DNA of 17,592 nucleotides from CAZGQY01 sp964528035 (GCA_964528035.1 CAZGQY010000079.1:1-17592); one strand, 5' to 3'. Counted from the first letter of the stretch, positions 1 through 6,730 are shown. Numbers and translations are program-made. Notes: a model not told the origin generated them from the sequence alone.

Positions 1-153
1 CAAACAATAATCCTGCGTCAATCTTTCGCATATTATTAAAACCTCGCTCCTTAGCGACAAATGCTATTCACGGCCAGGATCCAATCTGCTAATCTGCATT
101 TCCCTCAAAAAACATTTAAATTCGGCATGCATACTAACGAAGGAAGTCCTAAT

Positions 154-423
154 ATGCCTGGCCTCTGGACAGAAACCATCAAACGTTATCTGTTATCCAG
201 GAAGCAGTTGCACGTGCTGTCCTATCAGGAAATCTCGAAAAGACTGGCCTGCAGTCAAATCAGTCAAACACCGCAAAACCTAAGTGCAAAGTTCAATAAA
301 GGTACATTGAGCGCTTCGCTTATGATCTCAAGCCTGATCGCAATGGAAGAAACTGTGATCGACTTGAATGAGCTGCAGGCCATCATGGAAGAGCTGCGTA
401 TGGAAGCAAAATCGAGCGATTAA
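154..423 (+). CDS. Small DUF6471-like protein, possible HTH-like fold
   Basis: This is an 89-residue protein of unknown function. Its core (LWTETIKRYL, a YQEISKRLA helix, then NLSAKFNKGTLSAS) matches the pattern I remember for DUF6471: a W-x(4)-K-R-x-L start, a YxxLxxRL helix and a K-x(2)-RGTxSA-like segment. The helical layout resembles small helix-turn-helix regulators, but DNA binding is an inference. I chose the ATG at 154 because AGGAAG lies 7 nt upstream and the family-like region begins right after it. An in-frame ATG at 61 would add 31 residues without family resemblance. The gene stands alone upstream of a vapBC-type module on the same strand with a 129-nt gap. No partner or pathway can be assigned from sequence. 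Confidence 0.6.
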   Translation: MPGLWTETIKRYLLSRKQLHVLSYQEISKRLACSQISQTPQNLSAKFNKGTLSASLMISSLIAMEETVIDLNELQAIMEELRMEAKSSD

Positions 424-480
424 GAGTGTGCTCCTAAGCGCCGCGCCATTACTTTTTCAGGGCAGTTTGCTTACCCGAAG

Positions 481-509
481 TTGACATCTTACTGTTATCT
501 TACTATCGT
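481..509 (+). promoter_or_regulatory. Candidate sigma-70 promoter for the vapBC-type operon
   Basis: A consensus -35 hexamer TTGACA (481-486) is followed after 17 nt by TATCGT (504-509), a 4-of-6 match to the -10 consensus. It lies 44 nt upstream of the antitoxin ATG and overlaps the first two units of the 11-bp repeat array. A protein binding the array would therefore cover the promoter. The -10 match is only moderate. Confidence 0.4.
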
Positions 510-540
510 CATCCTATTATCTTACTATTTTCTTACACTT
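486..540 (+). repeat. Five tandem 11-bp repeats upstream of vapB-like gene
   Basis: Five consecutive 11-bp units fill this stretch exactly: ATCTTACTGTT (486), ATCTTACTATC (497), GTCATCCTATT (508, degenerate), ATCTTACTATT (519) and TTCTTACACTT (530). The next base starts the GGAGG ribosome-binding site of the antitoxin gene. The period is close to one DNA helical turn, so a bound protein would meet the same face at each unit. Autoregulation by the antitoxin is typical of VapBC systems, so an operator array is the likeliest role, but this is an inference. Confidence 0.75.
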
Positions 541-552
541 GGAGGATGTCCT

Positions 553-816
553 ATGGAAATCACTAAATTATCCAGCAAAGGTCAAGTAATTATCCCAAAA
601 CCTGTTCGTTCAGCCCATGACTGGAAGGCTGGTCAGGAACTGGTGGTTATTGATACCGGCGATGGAATCCTTCTGAGACCGAAAACCCCGTTCAGCACGA
701 CTGATATTGGTGATGTTGCTTCGTGTCTTAAATTTTCCGGTAAGGCAATTTCTTTGCGTGAGATGGAGAATGCCATTAGAAAAGGCGTTGAGGAGAGTCA
801 TAATGGTAGCGATTGA
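553..816 (+). CDS. AbrB/SpoVT-type antitoxin (VapB-like)
   Basis: This 87-residue protein starts with a swapped-hairpin AbrB domain: ITKLSSKGQVIIPKPVR (about residues 3-19), then GQELVVIDTGDGILLRPK. The SxKGQVxIPxxVR signature is diagnostic of AbrB/MazE/VapB-type DNA-binding antitoxins. The C-terminal half (about 50-87) is helical and charged, as expected for the toxin-neutralising tail. The start at ATG 553 is set by GGAGG at 541-545 with a 7-nt spacer. An upstream in-frame TTG at 481 would put the promoter and repeat array inside the gene and is rejected. The gene overlaps the toxin gene by 14 nt, implying translational coupling. It probably binds its own promoter through the 11-bp array. 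The family is clear; the exact subfamily name is less so. Confidence 0.88.
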   Translation: MEITKLSSKGQVIIPKPVRSAHDWKAGQELVVIDTGDGILLRPKTPFSTTDIGDVASCLKFSGKAISLREMENAIRKGVEESHNGSD

Positions 817-1192
817 TACCAATATTATCGTTCGATTTCTCACTCGTGATCATGCGGCTCAATACAAAAAAGTGTACCGAATTTTTAATGAACAGGAAAT
901 ATTTATTCCTGATAGCGTGATACTGGAAACTGAGTGGGTTCTCCGCTATGCATACAAATCTAAGCCAGAAGAAATTTGTGATGCATTCACCAGGCTTTTT
1001 GGCCTGAAGAATGTAAATCTCTCAAACCCTTATCTAACGGCGCAAGCCATCAACTGGCACAGCGAGGGACTCGATTTTTCTGATGCCATTCATCTTGCGA
1101 ATAGCCAGCAATGCGAGCGACTGTATTCCTTCGATTCTAAATTTGTTAAACAATCTAAACAGCTCACTAACTGTTCGGTGTTAAAACCCTAA
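803..1192 (+). CDS. vapC: PIN-domain toxin ribonuclease (VapC-like)
   Basis: This 129-residue PIN-domain protein is probably a Mg2+-dependent RNase that blocks translation when not bound by its antitoxin; VapC enzymes typically cut tRNA or rRNA. The four conserved acidic positions are visible: D5 in AIDTN, E42 in ILETEW, D94 in FSDAIH and D111 in SFDSKF. All are intact, so the toxin looks catalytically competent. ATG 803 has AGGAGAG five nt upstream, inside the end of the antitoxin gene. A longer in-frame extension back to 707 would only overlap the antitoxin and lacks PIN similarity. The target RNA cannot be predicted. Confidence 0.9.
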   Translation: MVAIDTNIIVRFLTRDHAAQYKKVYRIFNEQEIFIPDSVILETEWVLRYAYKSKPEEICDAFTRLFGLKNVNLSNPYLTAQAINWHSEGLDFSDAIHLANSQQCERLYSFDSKFVKQSKQLTNCSVLKP

Positions 1193-1226
1193 GCGATAAG
1201 TTAATTTGAAAATAAATACGATATTA

Positions 1227-1255
1227 TCGATAAAAAACTTAATCTTTTCTATACT
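1227..1255 (+). promoter_or_regulatory. Possible sigma-70 promoter for the response regulator/cheC-like pair
   Basis: TCGATA (1227-1232, 4 of 6 to the -35 consensus) and TATACT (1250-1255, 5 of 6 to the -10 consensus) are separated by 17 nt. They lie in an AT-rich 151-nt gap between the toxin gene and the response regulator. AT-rich DNA often gives such matches by chance. An inverted pair TGGCA/TGCCA near 1285-1303 lies downstream and could be an operator. Confidence 0.3.
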
Positions 1256-1343
1256 TGAATATTAGTGGAATGGTCAAAAAAACCTGGCACCATTAATTGC
1301 CAATTTTACTAATTTGGATAAATGATCCATAGGAGAGCGTCCG

Positions 1344-1718
1344 ATGTCTGAAACCCATTGTCTTATCGTGGATGATAGCCGTATGGCTAGAATGATGGTT
1401 AAAAAATTTATTGGCGATATTCATCCGCAATGGCCTATTGAAGAAGCGGCCAGTGGGGAAGAAGCCCTTGAAAAAGCGGCTGAGCAGAAATTTGATCTTA
1501 TCACACTGGATTACAATATGCCGGGAATGGACGGTATCGAAGTTGCGGAAATAATTCGGCCGCGATTGCCTGACGCAAGAATCGTATTACTGACCGCAAA
1601 TGTTCAAGACAGTATTCGCACTCAAGCCGATGAACTTGGGCTGGATTTTATTGCGAAACCCATTAACGAAGAGAAGATTATAGATTATGTTAGCCAAACA
1701 AATCCCGAACCCTGCTGA
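1344..1718 (+). CDS. Single-domain response regulator (CheY-like receiver)
   Basis: This 124-residue protein is a lone receiver domain with no output domain. The acidic pocket is D10/D11 (LIVDDS), the phosphoacceptor is D56 (LITLDYNMPGMDG), the switch residue is T84 (LLTAN) and the conserved lysine is K105 (IAKP). It should accept a phosphate from a histidine kinase, plausibly the CheA encoded 2.7 kb downstream or another kinase. AGGAGAG lies 7 nt before ATG 1344. Its last 32 nt overlap the CheC-like gene in another frame, so the two are almost certainly co-translated and probably act together. It is distinct from the CheY at 3699 and is probably not the main motor regulator, though that cannot be settled from sequence. 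Confidence 0.9.
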   Translation: MSETHCLIVDDSRMARMMVKKFIGDIHPQWPIEEAASGEEALEKAAEQKFDLITLDYNMPGMDGIEVAEIIRPRLPDARIVLLTANVQDSIRTQADELGLDFIAKPINEEKIIDYVSQTNPEPC

Positions 1719-2316
1719 TGATATTTATCTCGACGCCATAGCGGAACTATTGAATGTTGGTGTCGGTTCATCTGTCTCTGCCTTGAGCGAGATGGTGGAT
1801 GCCGAAGTCGCGCTCAGTGTTCCGCGGGTCATTTTTCTAACTCGCGAACAGGCGATCACGGAAGTCACTCACCATTCCACAGAGACCGTTGCCTCAGTCC
1901 AACAGCATTTTCAAGGACCGTTTTGGGGAGATGCAGCCCTGCTTTTTCCTGATGACAAGAGTCTTGCATTAGTCCCTGCGGTTTTGGGGCAACCGACCTC
2001 GACAGAGGTGTGTGTTGAAATGCAGGAAGAAGTTGTGGTCGAAGTGGGTAATATTATTCTTAATGCCTGTCTGGCAAGCCTGGCGGATATATTTAATCAC
2101 AGTCTCGATATTTCAATACCCGAATTTCACAGCGGTACGGTGACCGAGTTCTTTCAGCTGCGCAGACTTCATCATAAAGAAGATGAAACTATATTGCTTT
2201 TGAACATGGAGTTTTCGATTAATGAAAAAGCTATTCATGGTTACGTGATATTTATGATGGATATACTTTCTGTCGATGCATTCAAAGCTCACATTGATGA
2301 ATACCTAGGAATGTAG
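1687..2316 (+). CDS. CheC-family phosphatase of phosphorylated response regulators
   Basis: This 209-residue protein has the two-fold CheC architecture. Each half carries the E-x2-N phosphatase motif: E20/N23 (DAIAELLNVGVGSS) and E119/N122 (VVVEVGNIILNA). CheC-type enzymes remove phosphate from CheY-like proteins, and in Bacillus CheC binds CheD. The neighbouring receiver, whose gene overlaps this one by 32 nt, is the obvious substrate. A CheD homologue is encoded at 10096. ATG 1687 was chosen because GAAGAGAAG lies about 9 nt upstream and the family region begins at residue 15. The 3' end overlaps the convergent parA-like gene by 12 nt. Family membership is strong; substrate specificity is inferred. 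Confidence 0.85.
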   Translation: MLAKQIPNPADDIYLDAIAELLNVGVGSSVSALSEMVDAEVALSVPRVIFLTREQAITEVTHHSTETVASVQQHFQGPFWGDAALLFPDDKSLALVPAVLGQPTSTEVCVEMQEEVVVEVGNIILNACLASLADIFNHSLDISIPEFHSGTVTEFFQLRRLHHKEDETILLLNMEFSINEKAIHGYVIFMMDILSVDAFKAHIDEYLGM

Positions 2317-3081
2317 CTCTGCATGTAAAACACGAAATTCGTCTGCCAGTTTGTGTTTCGGATCGTAGTGGATCAATGGTTTGGATGCGCTGTGAGATTC
2401 CCGGACTTTTACTGAAGGCGATATTTTTGCATTGAGTACAGGATGACCTTGTTCTATCAGGTCATCGACAAGTTGTTGTGGCAGATTTGCCCGGTTTTGA
2501 AACTGATTGACGATGACTCCCTCGATGGTCAGGCCGCCATTGTGGTCCATTTTTACTTCCCCGATAACATTTAGCAAATTATAAAGAGACTCCCTGGAAA
2601 ATGCGTCGCAGTCGAAGGGTATCAGGCATTTTTGAGCGGCGATCAGGGCAGACAGGCTGTAGAAATTGAGTACTGGAGGCGTATCAATATATACGCAATC
2701 GTATTCATTTAGCTGGCTGATTGCATCGCGCAGCTTGTATATTTTGTGGCGCGATTCCAGTCGGCTTTGTAAAGGTTCCATATCCGGATGGGAAGGGTAT
2801 ACCGACAGGTTCGGATATGCTGTTTTATGAGCGATCCGATTGATTGAGTCGTCCTGACTGCTGCCAAATGGGTTTAAACTCAGGCTTTCCTTAAAAAAAT
2901 GAGCCAATGTTTGTTCTGCATCCTCAACTTTATGTCCGAGAAGATAGTGAGTTGAATTGCCCTGAACATCAAGATCGATCACCAGAGTTCTTTTGCCCTC
3001 ACTCGCACTGATGGCCGCTAGATTACACGTGATTGTGGACTTTCCCACGCCGCCTTTCTGGTTAAATATTACCCTGCGCAT
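2305..3081 (-). CDS. Orphan ParA/MinD-family ATPase
   Basis: This 258-residue P-loop ATPase has a deviant Walker A motif, KGGVGKST (K9-T16, signature lysines K9 and K14). The VIDLDVQGNST motif follows, then a Walker-B-like strand ending in CVYIDTPP. ParA-type proteins dimerise with ATP and position plasmids, chromosomes or protein complexes such as chemosensory arrays. No parB is visible in the window, so plasmid-style partitioning is not supported. It is encoded opposite to two chemotaxis clusters and ends 12 nt inside the CheC-like gene. GGAGAAAG on the minus strand precedes ATG 3081. A role in locating the chemosensory machinery, like ParC of Vibrio or PpfA of Rhodobacter, is a hypothesis from context only. 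Confidence 0.88.
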   Translation of the reverse strand: MRRVIFNQKGGVGKSTITCNLAAISASEGKRTLVIDLDVQGNSTHYLLGHKVEDAEQTLAHFFKESLSLNPFGSSQDDSINRIAHKTAYPNLSVYPSHPDMEPLQSRLESRHKIYKLRDAISQLNEYDCVYIDTPPVLNFYSLSALIAAQKCLIPFDCDAFSRESLYNLLNVIGEVKMDHNGGLTIEGVIVNQFQNRANLPQQLVDDLIEQGHPVLNAKISPSVKVRESHSASKPLIHYDPKHKLADEFRVLHAELHS

Positions 3082-3518
3082 TTTAACTTTCTCCGGATTC
3101 CAACGAAGTGTGTACGGTCGATGTTTACGATCTACCGACGAGCCAATCTAAAAAACCACTGTCAATATTTCAATGCATGCTTTCAGTTGAGTATTCAACA
3201 CCTTAACTATTAATGTGTGAATTTGCACCAAAACCAAGCGCCAATAAACCACAAACTGCTACGGAATTCAATTCAAGTCAGCGAATATCCGGGAATGAAA
3301 GCGGAAAAATAGTACCGAGTGTTCAACATCCGACATCCATTTCAGTGATAAATGCCGGTTGCAACCTGGCTTAGGGATAGTCAGGAAATATTTCCTTAGT
3401 TATATAGCGAAATGCATAGATTTAACTACTATTAAGGAACTGAATATCTGAAAAAATATAAAACAAAATTAATGCAGGTATTAGATAAATTGTTCTAAAC
3501 AGGTTGGTTACAAGTGAA
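3082..3518. other. Non-coding region between parA-like gene and che operon
   Basis: About 437 nt separate the divergent parA-like gene and the first gene of the che operon. I see no convincing gene in either strand. It must hold both promoters, but I find no clear sigma-70, sigma-28 or sigma-54 match. The most distinctive element is the perfect palindrome at 3383-3396, with a related half-site at 3433-3439. The last 100 nt are strongly AT-rich. Confidence 0.6.
3383..3396. promoter_or_regulatory. Perfect 14-bp palindrome, candidate operator
   Basis: AGGAAATATTTCCT is its own reverse complement. A third copy of the half-site, TAAGGAA, lies at 3433-3439, facing TTCCTTA at 3392-3398. The site lies 123 nt before the first ATG of the che operon and about 300 nt from the parA-like start. 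A dimeric regulator could bind here; which one is unknown. Confidence 0.4.
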
Positions 3519-3689
3519 ATGAATTTTATCTGGATTCTACCGTTCGTCATAGCAGCGTTATCCATGGTTTTCCTGTGGGTTTATCCAGGCGGTGCGGGTC
3601 GCGGTTCTGCGGTGGTGACCGATGAGCTTCTGACAGGTGCCTCGTCGTTACAACCCCAGGCTGACGAAGGTGAGATTAAATTTTATTGA
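3519..3689 (+). CDS. Small single-pass membrane protein at head of che operon
   Basis: I do not recognise this 56-residue protein. It starts with one hydrophobic helix (about residues 3-22, IWILPFVIAALSMVFLWVY). A short hydrophilic tail rich in G, S, D and E follows and ends in KFY. I prefer ATG 3519; an in-frame TTG at 3504 would add five residues but has no spaced ribosome-binding site. Neither start has a strong one. The stop is 9 nt before the cheY start, so it is probably the first gene of the che operon. It could be a membrane anchor or a small regulator of the array. Its position, hydrophobic segment and tight spacing argue that it is real; no function can be given. Confidence 0.6.
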   Translation: MNFIWILPFVIAALSMVFLWVYPGGAGRGSAVVTDELLTGASSLQPQADEGEIKFY

Positions 3690-3698
3690 GGTTAATGC

Positions 3699-4067
3699 AT
3701 GTCGAAAACAATTCTTGTTGTTGATGATTCATCGTCCGTTCGTACGGTCGTCGGAATTGTGCTGAAAGGTGCCGGATATTCAGTGATTGATGCCTGCGAT
3801 GGCAAGAATGCGTTAACAAAACTGACTGGCGGAAAGGTTCACTTGATCATCAGCGATGTCAATATGCCGAATATGGACGGGATATCTTTCGTAAAAGAAG
3901 TCAAGAAATTGCCTGACTACAAGTTTACCCCAATCTGCATGTTAACGACCGAATCGGAACAAAGCAAGATGCAGGAAGGTAAGGCCGCGGGTGCCAAAGC
4001 CTGGATCGTCAAGCCTTTTAAACCGCCGAAATTGTTAGCGGCGGTCGAGAAACTGGTGCTTCCATAA
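3699..4067 (+). CDS. cheY: Chemotaxis response regulator CheY
   Basis: This 122-residue single receiver domain takes phosphate from CheA and carries the output signal. The pocket is D9/D10 (LVVDDS), the phosphoacceptor D53 (LIISDVNMPNMDG), the switch threonines T83/T84 (MLTTES) and the lysine K105 (IVKPFKP). The TTES and KPF motifs are typical of CheY proteins encoded beside STAS and CheA in Gammaproteobacteria. GAGGT sits upstream of ATG 3699. The stop codon TAA shares its last base with the next ATG (TAATG at 4065-4069), so translation of the STAS gene is coupled. Whether it acts on the flagellar motor or on another output cannot be read from sequence. Confidence 0.93.
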   Translation: MSKTILVVDDSSSVRTVVGIVLKGAGYSVIDACDGKNALTKLTGGKVHLIISDVNMPNMDGISFVKEVKKLPDYKFTPICMLTTESEQSKMQEGKAAGAKAWIVKPFKPPKLLAAVEKLVLP

Positions 4068-4396
4068 TGGAGATTTCCAAACTTAAGGGCAGCAATAAGC
4101 GGACTGGCCTGTGCCGATTGGCAATCCAGGGTGATATGAGCATTTATCAGGCGGCTGAATTGATGCAGATGTTGGCGGTGTATTTGAACGAATATAAAGA
4201 TTTTGAGTTGGATCTTTCTGCGGTTTCTGAAATGGATACTTCAGGCATCCAGTGTTTGCTTGTGATTTACCGAAGAGCCCGACAGTCGGGCAACACACTT
4301 CGTTTGATTGCGATGAGTTCGATAGTAGAGCATGTTCTCTCGATTTATAGGATTACGGATAAATTCCATGCAGAGCAACAGTCCAAAAGAATTTAA
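4067..4396 (+). CDS. STAS-domain protein (anti-sigma-antagonist-like) in che operon
   Basis: This 109-residue protein consists of one STAS domain of the SpoIIAA/RsbV type. The diagnostic segment is DLSAVSEMDTSGIQCLLVIYRRAR. S59 in DTSG is the residue phosphorylated in SpoIIAA-type antagonists. In those systems the protein binds a serine kinase/anti-sigma factor. No such kinase is encoded here, so its partner may be the CheA/CheY machinery or lie elsewhere. It overlaps cheY by one base and ends just before cheA, a position I remember for STAS genes in Shewanella-type che clusters. An auxiliary role in signal output or termination is possible because no cheZ is present, but this is an inference. 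Confidence 0.88.
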   Translation: MEISKLKGSNKRTGLCRLAIQGDMSIYQAAELMQMLAVYLNEYKDFELDLSAVSEMDTSGIQCLLVIYRRARQSGNTLRLIAMSSIVEHVLSIYRITDKFHAEQQSKRI

Positions 4397-4406
4397 AGGC
4401 AATTAT

Positions 4407-6644
4407 ATGTTGATGGATGCTGCGTTAGAGGCTTTTACCGAAGAGTCCAGGGAATTACTGGAACAGATGGAACATTCTTTGCTCTGCCTCGAGGAAACAC
4501 CGGACAATATTGATCTGATAAATGAATTGTTCCGGGCAGTGCACACCCTTAAGGGTGCTGCGGGATTATTTGGTTTTGACCATGTAGTTGAATTTACTCA
4601 TCAGGCCGAGAACGTGATGGAAAAATTGCGTGATCAGGAAATTAAAGTATCGGATGATTTGCTGACGGTGTTGTTGGAATGTCGGGATCACAGTAATACT
4701 TTGGTTGACAAGGCTCTGAACGGTAACGTAGAGCTGGATCGGGAAACCATGGAAAAAGGCCACTTGTTATCTGACCGACTGGATGGATTTTTATTTGACG
4801 AAGGCGTCGCTCAACAGCCGTTGGAGGTTAATGATTCTAAGGAAATACAGGAATTATCGTCGCACGCCGATTCCAGCAGGGCTAATCAATACTGGCACAT
4901 TTCACTCCGTTTTGGCAAAGACGTACTGCGTAACGGTATGGATCCGCTGTCTTTCGTTCGTTATCTGGAGACCATTGGAGACCTTGTCAATCTCACAGTT
5001 CTGGATGATGGTTTACCTGAAATGGATGCGTTTGATGCCGAGTGCTGTTATCTGGGTTATGAAATCGACCTGAATAGCGAAGCCAGCAAAACAGAAATTG
5101 AGAGCGTTTTCGAGTTTGTTCAGGATGACTGCGATATTTTTATATTGCCACCGCACAGTTGTGCTGAATCTTATCTTGAGCTGATCAAAAAACTGCCCGA
5201 GGAAAATTTACGGTTGGCTGAGATATTTACGCGCAGTGGAGCACTAACCGAGCATGAACTCGAAGAAATGCTCAAACAACAGGTGAATCGGGCTGAGGAC
5301 GATGAAACACTGGATGCCAAACGTGTCGGTGAACCGCCAGTTGAGCAGCCTTTAATCGAAAAACCAGTCGCTGATGCAACGGTTGGCAGGCAAAAGCAAG
5401 ATAAGCAACGAAAAAACGACGAAAATCAACTGGTAAGGGTAAATGCCAGGAAGCTTGAAGAGTTAATCAATCTGGTCGGTGAGTTGGTGATATCGGGTGC
5501 TAATACTCACTTATTGGCCCGTCAGTCGGGTCTGGGGGCGCTGGTCGACTCGACGGAACGTCTGGGGGGACTGATTGAAGATATTCGTGATACTGCTTTA
5601 GGTTTACGCATGGTACCCATTGGTGCCACGTTCGATCGTTTTCGCCGCGTGGTTCGTGAATTCAGTCGTGAACTTCACAAAGACATTGATTTGCACATTA
5701 GTGGTGGTGATACCGAACTGGATAAAACGGTGGTTGACAAGATTGGCGATCCATTGATGCATCTGGTGCGCAACGCCATTGACCACGGTATTGAAACACC
5801 GGAGCAACGTCAGCAGGTTGGTAAGTCAGCGAAGGGTGTCGTGCATCTCAATGCGTTTCACGATTCCGGCAGTATAGTCATCGAAATATCCGACAATGGT
5901 CGCGGCTTATCCAGAGACAAGATACTAGCCAAGGCTATGGAAAAGGGCTTGGTTGCAGAAAATCATAGCCTGACCGACAGAGAAGTCTACCGCTTGATCT
6001 TCGAAGCGGGCTTTTCTACGGCCGATCAGGTGACGAATATTTCCGGGCGTGGTGTTGGCATGGATGTAGTGCGCCGAAATATTGATGCACTACGGGGACA
6101 GATTGATATCGAAACTGACCCTGGCAAGGCTTCAAAAATCAGTATTCGTCTGCCGTTAACGCTGGCTATTATCGATGGTTTTCTGGTGCAGGTTGGGCAA
6201 TCCTCCTTTGTTATCCCATTGGATCTTGTCGATGAATGTGTCGAATACGGCGGAGTGGTCAACGATGTCTACGAAGACAGTCAGTACATCAATTTGCGCG
6301 GTGAAATTCTGCCCTATATCCGCTTAGGCGATGTTTTTAATGCCGCTTTTCCCGACGATCAGGATGCCGGGCAAAAGACTGTTCGGGAAAACATTGTGAT
6401 TACTCACCATGCGGGGCAGAAGACCGGTCTGGTGGTGGATGCATTACTCGGTGAACATCAAACGGTAATCAAGCCGCTGGGTGCGGTTTTTCAAAACGCC
6501 AAAGGGCTGAGTGGTGCGACGATTCTGGGTAGCGGTGAAGTGGCGATGATTGTTGATGTGCCCGCGTTAGTGGCGAAAATTTCTGAAACCAAGCGCCAAA
6601 AATTACCTAATCATGGCATTAGGTCATCGGTCAGCAATGGGTAG
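4407..6644 (+). CDS. cheA: Chemotaxis histidine kinase CheA
   Basis: This 745-residue hybrid-free CheA autophosphorylates and donates phosphate to CheY and CheB. Domain order: Hpt (about 1-110) with H46 in FRAVHTLKGAAG; a P2-like region starting near residue 170 (YWHISLRFGKDVLRNGMDPL); a charged linker; the dimerisation helices (VRVNARKLEELINLVGELV); the ATPase core with N-box N456 (LVRNAIDHGIE), D496 in DNGRGL and SGRGVGMDVV; and a C-terminal CheW-like domain (GFLVQVGQSSFVIPLDLVDECV). All key residues are present. AAAGG lies 7 nt before ATG 4407, where the Hpt domain begins. Alternative in-frame starts at 4368 (adds 13 residues, overlaps the STAS gene) and 4332 are weaker. It follows the STAS gene by 10 nt. 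Confidence 0.95.
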   Translation: MLMDAALEAFTEESRELLEQMEHSLLCLEETPDNIDLINELFRAVHTLKGAAGLFGFDHVVEFTHQAENVMEKLRDQEIKVSDDLLTVLLECRDHSNTLVDKALNGNVELDRETMEKGHLLSDRLDGFLFDEGVAQQPLEVNDSKEIQELSSHADSSRANQYWHISLRFGKDVLRNGMDPLSFVRYLETIGDLVNLTVLDDGLPEMDAFDAECCYLGYEIDLNSEASKTEIESVFEFVQDDCDIFILPPHSCAESYLELIKKLPEENLRLAEIFTRSGALTEHELEEMLKQQVNRAEDDETLDAKRVGEPPVEQPLIEKPVADATVGRQKQDKQRKNDENQLVRVNARKLEELINLVGELVISGANTHLLARQSGLGALVDSTERLGGLIEDIRDTALGLRMVPIGATFDRFRRVVREFSRELHKDIDLHISGGDTELDKTVVDKIGDPLMHLVRNAIDHGIETPEQRQQVGKSAKGVVHLNAFHDSGSIVIEISDNGRGLSRDKILAKAMEKGLVAENHSLTDREVYRLIFEAGFSTADQVTNISGRGVGMDVVRRNIDALRGQIDIETDPGKASKISIRLPLTLAIIDGFLVQVGQSSFVIPLDLVDECVEYGGVVNDVYEDSQYINLRGEILPYIRLGDVFNAAFPDDQDAGQKTVRENIVITHHAGQKTGLVVDALLGEHQTVIKPLGAVFQNAKGLSGATILGSGEVAMIVDVPALVAKISETKRQKLPNHGIRSSVSNG

Positions 6645-6712
6645 GGTTGAAAAATTAGCAAGTATTTCAAATAGGGTGATGTACAGGATACATGATCGAG
6701 ATGAACCCATAA

Positions 6713-6730
6713 GGCGAAGGCGAAGGTGAA
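6713..6730 (+). repeat. Hexanucleotide tandem repeat upstream of chemoreceptor gene
   Basis: GGCGAA, GGCGAA and GGTGAA follow one another in the 142-nt gap between cheA and the receptor gene. Three units is short. It may be a simple-sequence remnant; no role is apparent. Confidence 0.5.

Noticed and set aside
486..540. CRISPR-like array
   Set aside because: Units are 11 bp with no spacers and no cas genes are present; it is a simple tandem array.
481..552. N-terminal extension of the antitoxin from TTG 481
   Set aside because: It would translate the promoter and 11-bp repeats; GGAGG and the AbrB domain both point to ATG 553.
1286..1302. Sigma-54-like pair TGGCAC and TTGC upstream of the response regulator gene
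   Set aside because: GG and GC are separated by 11 nt instead of the strict 10 nt, and the inverted TGGCA/TGCCA symmetry explains the match equally well.
2305..3081. Plasmid partition locus or plasmid origin
   Set aside because: There is no parB, no centromere-like iteron set and no replication gene; neighbours are chromosomal chemotaxis and housekeeping genes.
6605..6624. Perfect inverted repeat ACCTAAT-CATGGC-ATTAGGT as a terminator after cheA
   Set aside because: It lies inside the cheA coding end and has no T-run after it.
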